Shown: piece by piece, positions 11,571 through 23,482 of the stretch
Position numbering within the stretch: the first letter of the stretch is position 1
How the letters are laid out: each line of letters starts with the position of its first letter
NCBI RefSeq assembly: GCF_016086655.4
Contig: NC_052131.2
Location: 37,139,705-37,203,704, forward strand
DNA length: 64,000 bases
Origin: Lepeophtheirus salmonis
Lineage: Eukaryota; Arthropoda; Copepoda; Siphonostomatoida; Caligidae
Direction: 5' to 3'
Position numbers and translations under genes: made by a program
The notes under the pieces: generated by a model
Database searches by the model: none
What the model saw: the letters and a program-made list of their open reading frames with translations, nothing else
What the model was told of the DNA's origin: nothing

Positions 11571-12390
11571 TTACACAGTTACATTAGCCAAATAATCTTT
11601 GACATCCGTGGGTGAGAGTCTTTTAAATCCTTGGGCATTACAAATACCGATTTCAATATTGTGCTCGGTCATTTGTCCTTCAAATCCTTCTTTAAGAGTT
11701 AAGATAGCGGTGTGTACAGCATCTTCAAGTTCAACACTATCATCGTATCTGAAATAAAGATGAATTAATATAAAGTAATGAGACTCGTGTGAATGTACCT
11801 CTTTTCTAAAAAGGTTTTTCCGTTGACAAAGTTATTTCCCATTGCAGTGGCCTTCCATGCAAAATAAGCCCCAGAGGGATCACATTGAAAGAGATATGGC
11901 TTGTTGGCCTCCTCATCCCAGCCTGCAATTAAGAGAGAGACTCCAAATGGCCGCACTCCTCCGGAGTGCGTATATTCCTGCATCACGTCAGCGACACGAG
12001 CAACTAATTGACTTGTAGGAATTTTCTCTCCATAGATCATGGTGTACTCCTCGGACATCTTGCGGGCCTTACGAACAAGGAGTCGGTAGTCGGGTCCCAT
12101 TCCAGAATAGGTCATTCCGATATTCGAGGAGATTTCTAGAGTATAAAAGCATTTTTAGTGACGGAGTTGCAGTTGGTGTCTTAAATGTTACCTTCGATCT
12201 TATGGATGGAGTGTTCTTCATGAAGGGAGCTCTTGTGCTTCTTCTCTGTGGCCAAAACCACTCCATTCGAGGCTTTAATCCCGACGGAGGCAGCTCCGGA
12301 AATAACAGCCTTCAACGCATATTCGATTTGAACCAAGGTACCCTTGGGGCTGAAGGTTGTCAGAGAAAAACTATATCTTTCAGAAGCCAT
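11571..12390 (-). CDS. PSMA2: proteasome subunit alpha type-2 (20S core), three exons
   Basis: This is an alpha-ring subunit of the 20S proteasome, which shapes the gated entrance of the proteolytic chamber in cytosol and nucleus. Exons on the minus strand are 12390-12192, 12135-11799 and 11748-11571. The introns (12191-12136, 56 bases; 11798-11749, 50 bases) have GT...AG ends. The joined frame is open for 237 codons, against 234 in the human protein. The alpha-subunit N-terminal signature is present (YSFSLTTFSPKG, then LVQIEYAL). So are GVVLATEKK, YSGMGPDYR, YTHSGGVRPFGVSLL, DPSGAYFAWKATAMG and GKTFLEKRY, ending with TDVKDYLANV. The start is the ATG at 12390, because the preceding in-frame codon is GTG. 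No frameshift or missing signature block is seen, so the gene looks functional. No AATAAA was found close to the stop. Confidence 0.97.
11749..11798 (-). other. PSMA2: PSMA2 intron 2 (50 bases, phase 2)
   Basis: The donor is AAGAG|GTACAT and the acceptor TTTCAG|ATACG. Joining restores EKRYDDSVELEDAVHTAIL, as in other alpha-2 subunits. Confidence 0.93.
12136..12191 (-). other. PSMA2: PSMA2 intron 1 (56 bases, phase 1)
   Basis: The donor is GAAG|GTAACA and the acceptor CTCTAG|AAATC. Splicing rebuilds the glutamate codon and continues the conserved KIEEISSNIGMTYSG region. Confidence 0.93.
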
Positions 12391-12471
12391 CACGATTGTT
12401 GGATTCTCGATAGGAGTAACAACTTAGAACTTGAAGAAGGTAGAGGATGACTCTGCGGCTTTGCTTAAACG

Positions 12472-12640
12472 AGGTTGCGTTGTCTAGAAGGAATAACAGT
12501 CTCAAGCGACCCCTTGCGCCTCACTCACAAACTCATTCCAAACAATACTTAAATATCATAATATAATATGGCGAGGCATATATGTAATTTATATAGACAT
12601 CAAGGTAATGTTCTAGGAACATACTCTGACAACGCAACCT
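12472..12640. repeat. 169-base segment with perfect 13-base inverted ends upstream of PSMA2
   Basis: AGGTTGCGTTGTC (12472-12484) and GACAACGCAACCT (12628-12640) are perfect inverted copies. They bound a segment that begins about 80 bases upstream of the PSMA2 start codon and probably covers its promoter or 5' UTR. A third partial copy (GAGGTTGCGTATC) lies near 13098. It could be a small inverted-repeat element or a pair of regulatory sites; no target-site duplication is evident. Confidence 0.5.
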
Positions 12641-14932
12641 TTCTTTTCACTAAACTTTATAGAGCTATATTTGCAACTATCTTCATCATATTGTAGTTAT
12701 CAACATTTGTCTTTGATTTTATTTAGTAGGGAAGACCCGGAACATTGCAACACTTTATTTTTTTTGGTTAATTCACCCAAAAATGGTTTGATATTGAACA
12801 CAATATATGCCGTGTTTCACTAGAATATATTAATACAATATAGAGTAGTTTATCCGTAAATTGCGAGAAAAAAAAGGTCATTCGATCAAAGTATGTAGCG
12901 GAGTACGAATAAAAAAAAACAAGGCTCCCCCAAAAAAAAAAAAAAAAATTATATATACATATACATATTTAATCTTGCAGAATCCATTGGCATTATATTA
13001 TTATAATACGTTAGTAACGTAAATTTTGTGTCTGCTATTTTATTATAATCAAGATAAACAACTGTTCCAGCCAACCCTATTTAAAAATATATAAAGTGAG
13101 GTTGCGTATCTTTCTATAATTAAGTTGCGTGTTTTTTTTTGTTATAAATATTTCAAAATATTAGAATTAATATTACTCAATAAATGAGTAATTAGTTCAA
13201 TAGTAACATTCAAGCCTATTCCTTGAGGTGAATAATTAATAAATGCATACTTTTTTTGTATTAATATTAATTTTATATCTTATAAAATAAAGCATCTTTA
13301 TCTAACTTTTGTTAGTATTTGACTAGATATCGTTTTTTCTTCTGGCCAAATTGCACGTCTATATTATTGACTTATTCCAAGATTAAGAACATAAGTAATT
13401 CTCTTATAGGTAAGAGTGTATAATAAATTATAATAAGCCCTCCTCTTTACCGACATGATGCTGTTCTATATTTGCTAAATTGATATACTTTAATTTATAT
13501 GTGGGTTAGTTGAGTAATTGGGTCAGAGCTTTTAATGATCCTTCCTTAGATCAGAGAAGTGATGATTATTCACAATTCACTTTTTTTTCTATCGTTTTAT
13601 TTTAGAAAGTTTTCATTCTGCTGAATAACTAAAATCATATTTAAAGAGAGCATTGCTTCTATTTCTATGGAATCTCTTCCCCTTTAGCCACATACTATAA
13701 ATCCTTTATGCATATTCAATTAAATTAGAGAACCATTTTCTCATGTGGATCCATTAAAGAAATTTTAAAACTCATGGAATAGCAATAACTACTGACCTAT
13801 TTTAATGACTACAGTAAATTTTTGATTAAATAACAAGACGAAAGATAATTTTGAAGATCCGTTACAATAATAAACAATTAAGAAGAAGAAAATAAATTCT
13901 ATTTACGCTGAATTAGTTTTGCAACTTCATAAACCATGGAATTGGGGTATTTCTCTCTAGCTATGCTTCATACTACTAGTCAACATGAGGACTTTTTCTT
14001 CTTTCGTCGTTATTTGCAGTAACTGTATTTATTACTAGAAATGATAGAACCTACGAAATAATAAAAAAGATCTGTTAAATGATTATTGATTGCATATTGT
14101 TTGATACGTATTGGTATTTTATAATTATTAGTAGATACGAGTGTCGCAATATAAGAGTTGTTCAGGTTCTAAATAAAAATTTGTATTTAAATAATAGCCT
14201 CTGTATAGAGATGGTGACATTTTTTTAGTTATTTCTTATGAGTTTAATTCGTCTAAGAACGAATTTAACTTGTATTCAAAGTAATACTGCATTTGACTTT
14301 CTGTTCTTTCTTCTGCAAATTAAAGGATTACATGATTGAGATTTTAGATGAGAAACTTCATTATTTGAGCATGAAATTTTGGATCTTTTCCTGGATTGAT
14401 CCTGAATACCTTCATCTCTTTATTTATCATAACCACGGATCACGCTATAAATTTTTACCAACGCTGAGATACCTACTAAAATAATCGATAATATTTATTG
14501 TTTTATCTACTCTCTCCAGTCATACAACTATACAAAGTGTGTACATAAACAACACTCAGGCCTAACGATATGTATCTATTCTCTCTTTATCTAATTTTAA
14601 TACACTTTTTTTTTCTCTCTCAATGTTGAGAAACAATATCGATACATTTGTCATTATAATTGTAGGAGCCAGTAGACTAGTGATGAAATAACAGGCAGCA
14701 ATTTGTTTCATTATACCGGTTCTCATCAGAAAAAAGAGAGAGAATAGAGTTCAATGTCCTTTATTACTTATTTACTAAAGTTATATTAACTACTCTCATA
14801 ATATTTATATTAATCATATATGTCGTAGTTGTGTAATTGTCAAATGCAATAACATAATATCAGAAATAGGTTGAGAGATAATTAAACATGAGCAATTTCC
14901 GTGTGTATCCATATTTAAATTGTTAAAACTTT
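12641..14932. other. non-coding, nothing recognised
   Basis: AT-rich sequence with homopolymer runs (poly-A near 12930). The 63-codon ORF at 14293 has no recognisable domain or coding signature. Confidence 0.4.
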
Positions 14933-15169
14933 TCAATATATCCCTACCCAAAAATAACTTTTATTTTTGATATTGATGACGCAAGGGATACCTTTGAATA
15001 CGTGTCTTTCCCTCCTGTAGCTCAAATTCAGCTCGGACATTTCTATATACTCCTCATCCTCATAAGTAACTAACAACATGAGTGAATCCCTTATTTTTCT
15101 TTTTTGCAAAAATCCTTCTTTATATTGAACAAATATTGAACTACTTGCAAAGAGCGCGCCTTCTTTCAC
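14933..15169 (-). CDS. unrecognised ORF, up to 78 codons, possibly an exon
   Basis: I do not recognise it. The composition is more protein-like than most ORFs here: a hydrophilic middle (YEDEEYIEMSELNLSYRRER) with mixed charged residues. It also contains GTATCC after AAAG (a donor-like site) and an acceptor-like stretch upstream. It could be an isolated exon, a retroelement fragment or chance. No neighbouring exon was found. Confidence 0.18.
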   Translation of the reverse strand: MKEGALFASSSIFVQYKEGFLQKRKIRDSLMLLVTYEDEEYIEMSELNLSYRRERHVFKGIPCVINIKNKSYFWVGIY

Positions 15170-16570
15170 ATTTCTATATACTTACTTACTTTGTGTGTAT
15201 ATATGTATATAAATATAAATATTAATATATATATATGTATGTAAAACTGTTGTCGCTTTTACTTCTGTTCTACTAATTCATCAGAAAAAAACTAACGTCT
15301 CAAAAAAAAAATTTTTTTTTTGCTATTTTTTTCAGTTCTTACTCACGCATCAAAACACAATGAAGATATTTAGAACATATTGATCATTATTGAAAAATAC
15401 ACACATACTATTTTTATTCAGTGACATTTTTTTTTTCTTTTTTTGTAAGTGAGCCATGTTTTAAGGATAGAAAGAATAGCCTGGAGTCATGCCTAGCACC
15501 ATTCGAGGTAAGAAATTTTGTATCCTATCTTCTCTTTTTCCCCTCAAGTGTAATGGCTTATAAGTACTAAAGAACATTTCAATTATGATATTAATATGTA
15601 ATTCAATTAGTCATGTGTGAATTTGGATTTAAAGAAAAAATAGAAACTATGTAATATATTTAATAACATGTGAGTTGTAGATGAAGTCAAAAATTATTTC
15701 ATCTTCGTTTTTACAAGAATTAGTTCTTCTTAATTTAATTTAATTTTATTATCGCAGTTTCTCAGTGTGTTTTTGTTTTTTTAATGATTAATAAATATGT
15801 ACACAGACAAAGTAATTATCTCAACTGAGGAACTGTCAACTCTTGGGGGAAGTATCCTTCTCATTATGAATTTCATTTACCATATTTTTCCCTTTCGTTC
15901 TCTATGTATACGCTCTACAAATAAACATAAAAATGTGACTTAAGTTAAGGGCTTATAGCCAAGGAGAATTCAACAAGTCAGTTTGTAGCCATTAGTCTAC
16001 ATATCAAATACATATATGATGTAGACAAACTTTGTCTTATATTATAAAACAATTTGAGCATATGATCCTTTAACTTAATGAATTTCCCCTCGAAACGTTG
16101 ACTCCATTTAGAAAGTTTAATAATTTTATTCAAGTTATTTATATGGAAATAAATCAAATAAAAATTTAAAAAATAAATTATTTTTGCCTCAAAAAATAAG
16201 TATTTAACAAATTATAATATATATAGACTTAGTCGTTGTCTCTTAAGAAGATTTTAATTGATGGTAATGACTATGTAATTATTGTATACCCTATGAGTTT
16301 AAGTGGTTTCATACATAAATAATTAATTAATTATGTGCATATGATCATATTTTATATATTGTTTAAAATTTATATGTTCTATTAGATAAAATATCCCTGG
16401 GAAGTGTCGTAACATGAGGAGCATTAGGGAGACGTGCCTGCTCAATACGATGTTTGTGCCTCTTCGAAATGAAAATGACGGGATTGTGGGCACATGCTAC
16501 ATTCTTGTGCTTAACTATGATAAGCGTAGAAGAATGATTTTGTTTTTACTTGAATATTTGCAATAGCATT
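15170..16570. other. non-coding; TA-rich simple sequence at start
   Basis: 15195-15245 is a TATA/ATAT microsatellite-like stretch and 15300-15330 an A/T homopolymer pair. Nothing else is recognised. Confidence 0.4.
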
Positions 16571-16792
16571 AAGTGATGTGTCAGCCTTTATTTATTCGGT
16601 CCAGCTCAGTCCAGTCTTAAAACCGGAGCGTCAGGCCTTTCGGACTGTCAGTATTAGAACTGATTTAAAAAAGAATAATGTTGAGCGGTGTTATCCGGAA
16701 CCGAACTTTATACGTTTTTAGGACTGATATACAGGGCTGAACTGGACGGGAAGGCAGTCTTTAGTACTAAATAAGGATATACACAACACAAT
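16571..16792. mobile_element. small GTTGTGTC-family element, copy 1
   Basis: It begins AAGTGATGTGTCAGCCTTTA and ends TAAGGATATACACAACACAA, which face each other as inverted ends. Internally it carries CAGTCCAGTC, GGACTGTCAGTA and GGACTGATATACAGG, blocks that recur in the copies at 22622 and 26544. There is no ORF, so it is a short non-autonomous element of unknown superfamily. Confidence 0.6.
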
Positions 16793-17224
16793 TAGCATTT
16801 TAAAGCATTTAAAAACATTTTTTGGATTAGGTTTTATTATTATAAGACATTGTTTTATTGCCGAATGTAGCATATTAATTCCTCAAATATTACCTTGTTC
16901 ACACTAGGTTGGGGGGCAATTTATTGAATACACCACATTTATTGCCCGCCTCTTGATAGTTTTCCCTCACTGCAATCCCGGATCCCGGATAAATATACCC
17001 TCTTCTAAAACTGTAACTACTGAGGAGTCAAAATTACAAGATTATATGACATGAAAATGTTGTTCAAGGTAGTCAAATTACAAAGAAAAAAACCTTGGCC
17101 CCCCTAGAATGAATTTGAAGTGTCCTTCCTTGAAAATGACTCTAGTTAAGGGTATTCTCCCTGAGTCAATCTCTAAATAGTTCCCCATTTTTATTTCCTA
17201 TTGAGTAACAACAGTATTTTTTTT
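16793..17224. other. non-coding, nothing recognised
   Basis: Neither a gene nor a structured repeat is seen between the small element and the array. Confidence 0.35.
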
Positions 17225-17698
17225 TTTTGTTCGCCCGGGTGACTTGGTTTTTGGATTAGTTTTTTTTTGAAAAATTAACAAAAAATTAAATTAAATTATT
17301 AATTTTTTTTGGAAATTAAATTAAACTATTAAATTTGTTGAAAAAAAAAATCAAAACTCCAATGCCTTTTTTGAAAAAATTTAAAAAATTAAATTTTTTA
17401 GAAAATAATTTCAAAATTTATATATATTCTTAAGAATTTAATTTTTGGACAAAAATTTCAAAATTACAGAGCTGTTTCCAAAAAATCAATTTTGTCGAAA
17501 AAAATCTGTAAAAATTTAAATTTCAAAAATAGACGGCTGTTCACAAAAAATTAAATTTCAAAAATAGACAGCTGTCCACAAAAAATACAATTTTTTATGT
17601 AAAAATTGATTAATTAATGTTGTTTGATTTTTTTTTTTTTTTTTTTAATTTTATAAAATTTTTGCGAAAAAAAAGCCCACCTTCTGTGAATGTCCCTG
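17225..17698. repeat. AT-rich array with right-hand GGGCAGGGACATTC-type end
   Basis: This is an array of A/T runs with AATAGACGGCTGT and AATAGACAGCTGT units in near-tandem copies about 37-40 bases apart (around 17530-17570). It ends in GCCCACCTTCTGTGAATGTC, a diverged inverted form of the family's GGCGTCCGCAGGGGGTGGAC terminus. The left end is unclear. Confidence 0.5.
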
Positions 17699-18304
17699 CC
17701 CTTATTTCTGAATGAGGAATTATGATTATTCTGAAATTAAAAGACCCTTTTTTATGATGATGGACAAAAGTCCACTTAGAATCCAGTTCATTTGAAAGCT
17801 GTCAAATGTTCCCTATCTACAAAGAAGAATGGAAAAGTATAGGACATTAAACAACTTCCCCTCGATTTGATGTTAAATCAAGTTGTCAAAAAATATGAAA
17901 AAAAAAAAAAAAACTTTCTTAAATATATATTTATACAACTAACTTTTTTATTTTTCTTGGATTCTTTCCTTATAAATATATGTATGTATTTTTAACATAA
18001 GAAGATGATTACAATGTGTCAAATGACACGTGTAGAAGGTGTAACAAAAAAACAACAACATAAAAACCCTCACCATAAGTGTCAATTAAAGATATTTTCT
18101 GTAAGTTTTAGTGATCAAAAATCCTTTCATTTCTAGGTAGCATCATGAATGATTTAGTTTAGTATGTATGCACATACGAGTCACGGAGACGTACTATTCT
18201 ATTTATGATATTCTTGTGATCAGGTTGAAGCTCTTTCATCCATTGATGTTTGAATCTACTTTTTTCAAAACGTTTCATTTAATATAAGTATTTCAGTCAA
18301 TCAC

Positions 18305-18784
18305 ATTTTTAATTAATTTCGTATTTTTTGCTTTATTTAATGCGATATAAGAAATGTTACAATCATCCTATTTAAAACAAGTATGTCCTGTTATGTTTGG
18401 CATAAGCCAAAGAAAGGCACAGGTTGGTGGTAGATTCATACTGTAGATTCCTCTCCTTTTCACCTATTATTTTTGTATCCAGCCTTCTGCAAATTGTTCA
18501 AAACGGTTTTATGATCAATGTTAAGCTCCTGGGCGATGCTACAACTGCTAACTCGAAGGTCTATATCGATACTTTCAATAAGTTTATCCACATTTTCGAC
18601 AATGCGTGGCGTATCACGATATTTCACGACTGAACCGGCCAAGTTCAATACTATAGAAAAGCGCTTGTAGTATACGCTCACACCTTTTCCATGTTTTTTT
18701 GTTATGATCATATCTGACCAATAAAAAACAAGATATACTTAGTTTAAAAAAGGGCGGGAAATACGAAATTACTTTTTTCCCAAC
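18305..18784 (-). mobile_element. mariner element, internally deleted (minus strand)
   Basis: The right inverted end (reverse-complemented: GTTGGGAAAAAAGTAATTTC) and the left end (TTAATTAATTTCGTATTTTT) resemble each other and the ends at 49329 and 52233. An open frame from ATG 18711 carries the second mariner helix-turn-helix: VENVDKLIES, VSSCSIAQELNIDHKT, LQKAGYK. No catalytic DDD block is present, so the copy can bind DNA at most. It is about 480 bases against about 1.3 kb for a full mariner. Confidence 0.8.
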
Positions 18785-19326
18785 TTATTAGATCATTTTT
18801 TGCCACTCATATTTACTATTGTTATTAATTGGATATGTTGTAGATATATATACTTTAGATTAATAATATATACTGTTGAATTCAAGTATTACTCAAACAT
18901 GTAGACAAACTAGACTTTACTACACAATCACAAATGAAAAAATTTCGTACTTATATGAAATATTTTTTGGAAAATTCTTTATCAAAAGAGGAGTTGATGC
19001 TGTAGTAAAAAAGGAGAAACCACCTATTCTAAATATTATGTGGAATTTCTACAAAAATAGAAATCGACAAGGAGTTATAATATCCCCAGAAATCCTAATT
19101 ATTACTTCCCATCATTCATTTGGGCACGCACTTTATATATAAATGTTTCTTCACCAAGAATTTCCTATTGGAAAATTTAAAAAAAACACAGTTAAAGTTA
19201 CAACTTCAGAAATTAAAAATATATTTTACAACCCGATATATTGACCTAACACGATCTTGACTCGACGCAAAACTCAAATGGGACAGAACACAAAAATTTA
19301 GTCTCAAATCCAAGGCTAATAACATT
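18785..19326. other. non-coding, weak ORF only
   Basis: An 88-codon plus-strand ORF (18876-19142) is lysine/isoleucine-rich without a recognisable motif, and I do not call it. Confidence 0.35.
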
Positions 19327-20005
19327 TACAGGGTCGTTCAGGTAAATCTAGATTGCATTTAACTGCATAGAGAAGCAAGTAGAGATGTAAAATTGGATTT
19401 ACAAGTTCTAATAATACAAAAGAAAAAAATCATTGAGTGTGTTTGCTATTTTTACTAATTATTCTTTCGATACGAGGCCTAAAATATTTGTTGGCCTTCA
19501 CCACGTCCACTGGAGAGACTTTGTTCCAGTGCTTGATGATGGGGCCTTCAAGGAGTCGATCCTGTCGTGTGAATTGGTAGATACTTTCTTCTCCAACTCC
19601 CCCAAAAAGGAGTAATCCGTGGGATTCATATTGGGGGAGTAGGAAGACCAGGTCAGGTGTCCAAAAATGGTACCTTCTCTTCTTCAAACAAGTGTTGGAT
19701 CTTGCAGGCCTTGTGAAAGGTGGGGGAGTCTTATTGAAACGGGAAATGGACCCCATTGGCCTCAGGTTTCATTCATGGTATTATTGGGTCATACAGGAGT
19801 TCACAGTACACTGTCGGTACACTTTCTCCTCTCCTCTCCCGAGGGGATGACCCTGTCACTACTCCCAGTGGCCCAATGTTCATCATGATGCCAGAAAACA
19901 TGATTTTAAAGACGTGTGGGGGGCGTTGTCTCTCTTCGTGGCAAACCATTGGTTCTGGATCGTCTGGGACCTTATTTAAAATAAAATTTTTTGCTGTATT
20001 TCTAA
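19327..20005 (-). pseudogene. Tc1/mariner transposase pseudogene, family 4 (minus strand)
   Basis: An open frame (19756-19430) ends in a transposase C-terminus: DRLLEGPIIKHWNKVSPVDV, followed by FRPRIERII. Upstream in shifted frames are DDPEPMVCHEERQRPPHVF and GESVPTVYCELL, which match the catalytic-domain region between the first and second aspartates. The 3' terminus at 19327 begins TACAGGGTCGTTCAGG, a plausible TIR. No matching inverted end was found to the right, so the copy is 5'-truncated as well as frameshifted. Confidence 0.7.
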
Positions 20006-21059
20006 ATTTGAGAATTTGTATGTTCAAAAAATAGATCCTTTCTTTGAAAATCTAATATATTCCTCATTTTAGATCTTAATAACAAAAATTATAGTTTGTC
20101 CTAACCCTCACCATAAAAAACATGTATGTTTTAGTTTGAAATGAATCATGTAAGACATAATTTATTTAAGAAACTAATACCTAATAATTTTTCATTTAGA
20201 TACGTATTAATTTTAAATGTAAAGGTATTAAAAAACATATTTTATAAAAATATAAATCACAAAAATAAAAATAAAATATTTTCTCCTATAATATATAGTA
20301 TAAATTATTCTATGAAAAATACTTTCACCTCTCTGCATCCTTCAGGTTAGAGGTTGCATCCTCACAAGAGCTATCAAAGCCAGTCAATATAAATAGTTGA
20401 ATTTTGTTTAAAGGGGTATCATACACAAGGTGTTCAAGTTCTGGCCTTATCTGCAAAAACCTTCTTTAATTCGTCACTTTCTTTCTTTGGAGTTATGAAT
20501 AAACAAAATGATGAATGGATGTCCGAATCGGCTATCTCATACTTTGTGGGGCAAGGGGCTATTATTTTTAGTTTTAAGTGGTACTACATTTCAATTTCAT
20601 TTTTGTCCGTGAGAACCATTCTATCTTACAGTTTTTAACAAAAAAAGTGCATTTACTCAAAAAATGTAGTTTTCCTTTGAAGATTAAAAAAGTACTCGGA
20701 TATATTCTTTGATAAAACTTTTTGCTAATAGATCTTAGTCCAATTCTAGATCCTGAATTATTCATTATCAATGATATTTTAGCAAGCTACTTTTAAATTC
20801 AGTTTGTAACAACAGCAACTTCTTTTTTTTTTTTCCAAAATTTTACTTATTTTAAAATTGTGTGGCGTTAGATTAATGGATGTTCATGTCTTTGTTATAT
20901 CAATAGTTTTGGGTAATATTCATTTAAATAAAATTTTGTTTTATTTATCTTTGTGGCTCTAAATCTCGCATTTCTTTTATTACAGCGCTCTTAAGTGTAT
21001 AATTGATGAAGTAAAAAGGGTTTTTTCGTTTTATTTTGACAATAAAATTAAAATAGTTA
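20006..21059. other. non-coding, nothing recognised
   Basis: AT-rich sequence. Short ORFs here (20141, 20574) are compositional. Confidence 0.35.
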
Positions 21060-21330
21060 GGATTATCCCATTTAGATGGTTCCAAACGGTTTTCTGGCTA
21101 ATTTTCAGTTCCTGGGCAATGAAATACGTGCTCACATGCCTGTCCAACTCAACGATGACCATTATTTATCGAAATTTCGACGTTCATATTACGAGAACGT
21201 AATTGTTGAAGCCACTGCTTTGCTGTCTATACTGTAGGTCCGTAAACAGTACACATTTTTTTATGGCACACGGCTCCGCTTTTCACCTTGGCTGTAGTCA
21301 TACTAAAATATACTGAATTTGCTCTTTTTT
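21060..21330 (-). pseudogene. mariner N-terminal fragment, another lineage (minus strand)
   Basis: On the minus strand, ERHVSTYFIAQELKISQK-like sequence followed by TVWNHLN is the recognition helix-turn-helix of a mariner transposase, preceded by AKQWLQQLRSRNMNVEI. The reading frame breaks between these blocks. Downstream catalytic sequence is absent. It differs from the 18305 and 52233 copies, so it belongs to a separate lineage. Confidence 0.6.
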
Positions 21331-22149
21331 TTTATTTTCATTTTGGAACGCTGTAACGCATAACCGACTTCACCAAACACAAAACTGTAAATGAGCTTTT
21401 TTTAAGTATATGCTTAACCTTTAAGGATACTTTAAGCTTTTTTTTATACAACGTATTATTTGTGAGACATAGCGAGGACCGCTCAGAGCTTTTATCTTAA
21501 CCTAATATAAAAAGCTCATATATAGTCAACGAAGAATCCATCAGTTTTGTATGTATGTCTTGAATTTTTATAATATCAAATATCATTTATACATGTAACT
21601 GGGTCAATATGATCTGTAAGACAATTTTTGTACAAAAGTGAATTCTAGCAAAAATTTAAGGATAGCAAAAAATTATTTTTTACTATCCTGAGTGTTGAGG
21701 TCTATTTAGGAAAATTAAATACATTTCAGGTCCAAAAAATATCCATATGAGTGATTTTTTGTAGTTTGAAGAAGCAAACGGATCAACTAAACTGATCTAA
21801 TCGTTCAAACTTGTCTTTTGAACAAATGAATTGTTATTATTGCACACTGTGTATCACTATATATTAAAACATAGTAACAACATGTGTACAATTGTAGACA
21901 TCAGAAGTATGGATCTCAGTGTCGTATAATGATGATTAAAGTATCCCGCATGATTTCACGAAATAAGTATTTATTTTTCTCAATTGATCCATAGTGGATT
22001 TTATCTCTGGTACGTCATTGATTGACTTATGCATGTACATTGCTTTACCGGTATTTCACGGGATTTTTCACCTACCGAAAATTCTCCAGAAATCTTGTAT
22101 TTCATACTATAGTTTAATTATATATAATCTACTAAAAATTAGATTGTTA
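21331..22149. other. non-coding, nothing recognised
   Basis: No supported feature. Confidence 0.35.
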
Positions 22150-22470
22150 GGGGCGTTCATAGGGGGTGAGCAAAAAACAAAAAAAAAATCAAATTTCCAA
22201 TGGATTTTTGAAATTTTTTTTCCAAAAAATTTGATTTTTTTTTTTTTTAAATCATTTTTTTGCGAATAGCTGTGAATTTTTGAAATTTTTTTGAAGAGCT
22301 ATGTATTTTTGAAATTATTTTTTGAAAAAATTTAATTTTAAAAATTATATTTTTGAATTTTTTTTCCAAAAAATTTAATTTTTGTAAATATCTATATATT
22401 TTTTAAACAAAAATAAAAAATCAAGCCCCATTTCCCTAAAAAAAATATATATATAACCCTCCGGACGCCC
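22150..22470. mobile_element. complete copy of the GGGGCGTC-ended array element
   Basis: Both termini are present. The left is GGGGCGTTCATAGGGGGTG. The right is AACCCTCCGGACGCCC, whose reverse complement is GGGCGTCCGGAGGGTT. Between them lies only AT-rich array with GAATAGCTGTGAATTTTTG and GAGCTATGTATTTTTG units. There is no coding capacity. This 321-base copy is the best example of the family in the window. Confidence 0.7.
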
Positions 22471-22621
22471 TTGATTAGTCATCAATTATTCTTGATTATT
22501 TTATTTTGGTGGGTCAGATTGTTTTTCAGAATTCAAAATATGTACCTGCAAGCTTTAAAAACAACTTAGCATCATTAGTGATAAATATAAACTAGGAAGA
22601 GGATAATTGAAAATATACTGG

Positions 22622-22835
22622 CCAGTTATGTGTCGATACCAGTCCAGTCTTGGAACCGTCAGTCCTTCAGACTGTCAGTACTAGAGCTGATTAAAACAAA
22701 AAGAAAGAAATTTGAGTGACATCATGAAACACCGAATTCTATCAGTTCTAGGACTGATATGCAGGAACGAACTGGAACGAGACACAACTTGACAGAACTA
22801 CAGTTTTCTATTCCCAAATAAACACTGACACTTAG
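22622..22835. mobile_element. small GTTGTGTC-family element, copy 2
   Basis: Starts TATGTGTCGATACCAG and ends AATAAACACTGACACTTAG. Shares CCAGTCCAGTCTTGGAACC, CAGACTGTCAGTACTAGAG and GGACTGATATGCAGGA with the copies at 16571 and 26544. No ORF. Confidence 0.6.
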
Positions 22836-23482
22836 TTAATATTGTAGACTAGTACTTTAAACTGATTTCATTCTTTTTTTTTCAATATTTTTAAATATTA
22901 ATGCTTACCGGGATTCCGTAATTTAAAAATGTGTTTCCCGGGAAATCAAAAGCCCTTTGACTTTTACCTATATATATAACTGATATATCTAACTTTTGAT
23001 GAGAGGTAATATGTTTTATTATGTATATATATATACATAATCCTTTGTCCAAATTATTGGATACATAGGTAAAAGATGTCGCACGTGGAATTGATACAAA
23101 TTATAATATTTAATTGATTTACTATGTTGTTTGATATATATTTGATACCTATAATTTAAATAAAAACGCCCTTTTACAATATATATATATAGATGATTTG
23201 TGTGAAAGAGTGGAGATAATTGCACCCCTATTCGACACCAGCTCATCAAATTAGAGCATTTTTAAATTAGGTATGTCCTAATTTACCACTATATCCTGAA
23301 TCTGTTTTTTATTGATTACATATATATTTAGATATTAAGGGAGTCATTCAGTAGTTTTTAAAATATATAAAATAGTATTTTTTGATGAATATATAAAAAC
23401 TAGGTCTTTCAAAAAAAGTGGAATTATACTTTAATTTTCAATGATTTATAGGGGGAGGGACCAACAAAATCCTCCCCTGTGT

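Noticed and set aside
12069..12266. minus-strand ORF crossing PSMA2 intron 1
   Set aside because: It is another frame of the same gene and does not respect the GT-AG boundaries.
12202..12450. 82-codon plus-strand ORF
   Set aside because: It is the antisense shadow of PSMA2 exon 1 and its upstream region.
21994..22269. 91-codon ORF running into the 22150 element
   Set aside because: The second half is lysine/phenylalanine runs from the A/T array; no coding signature.
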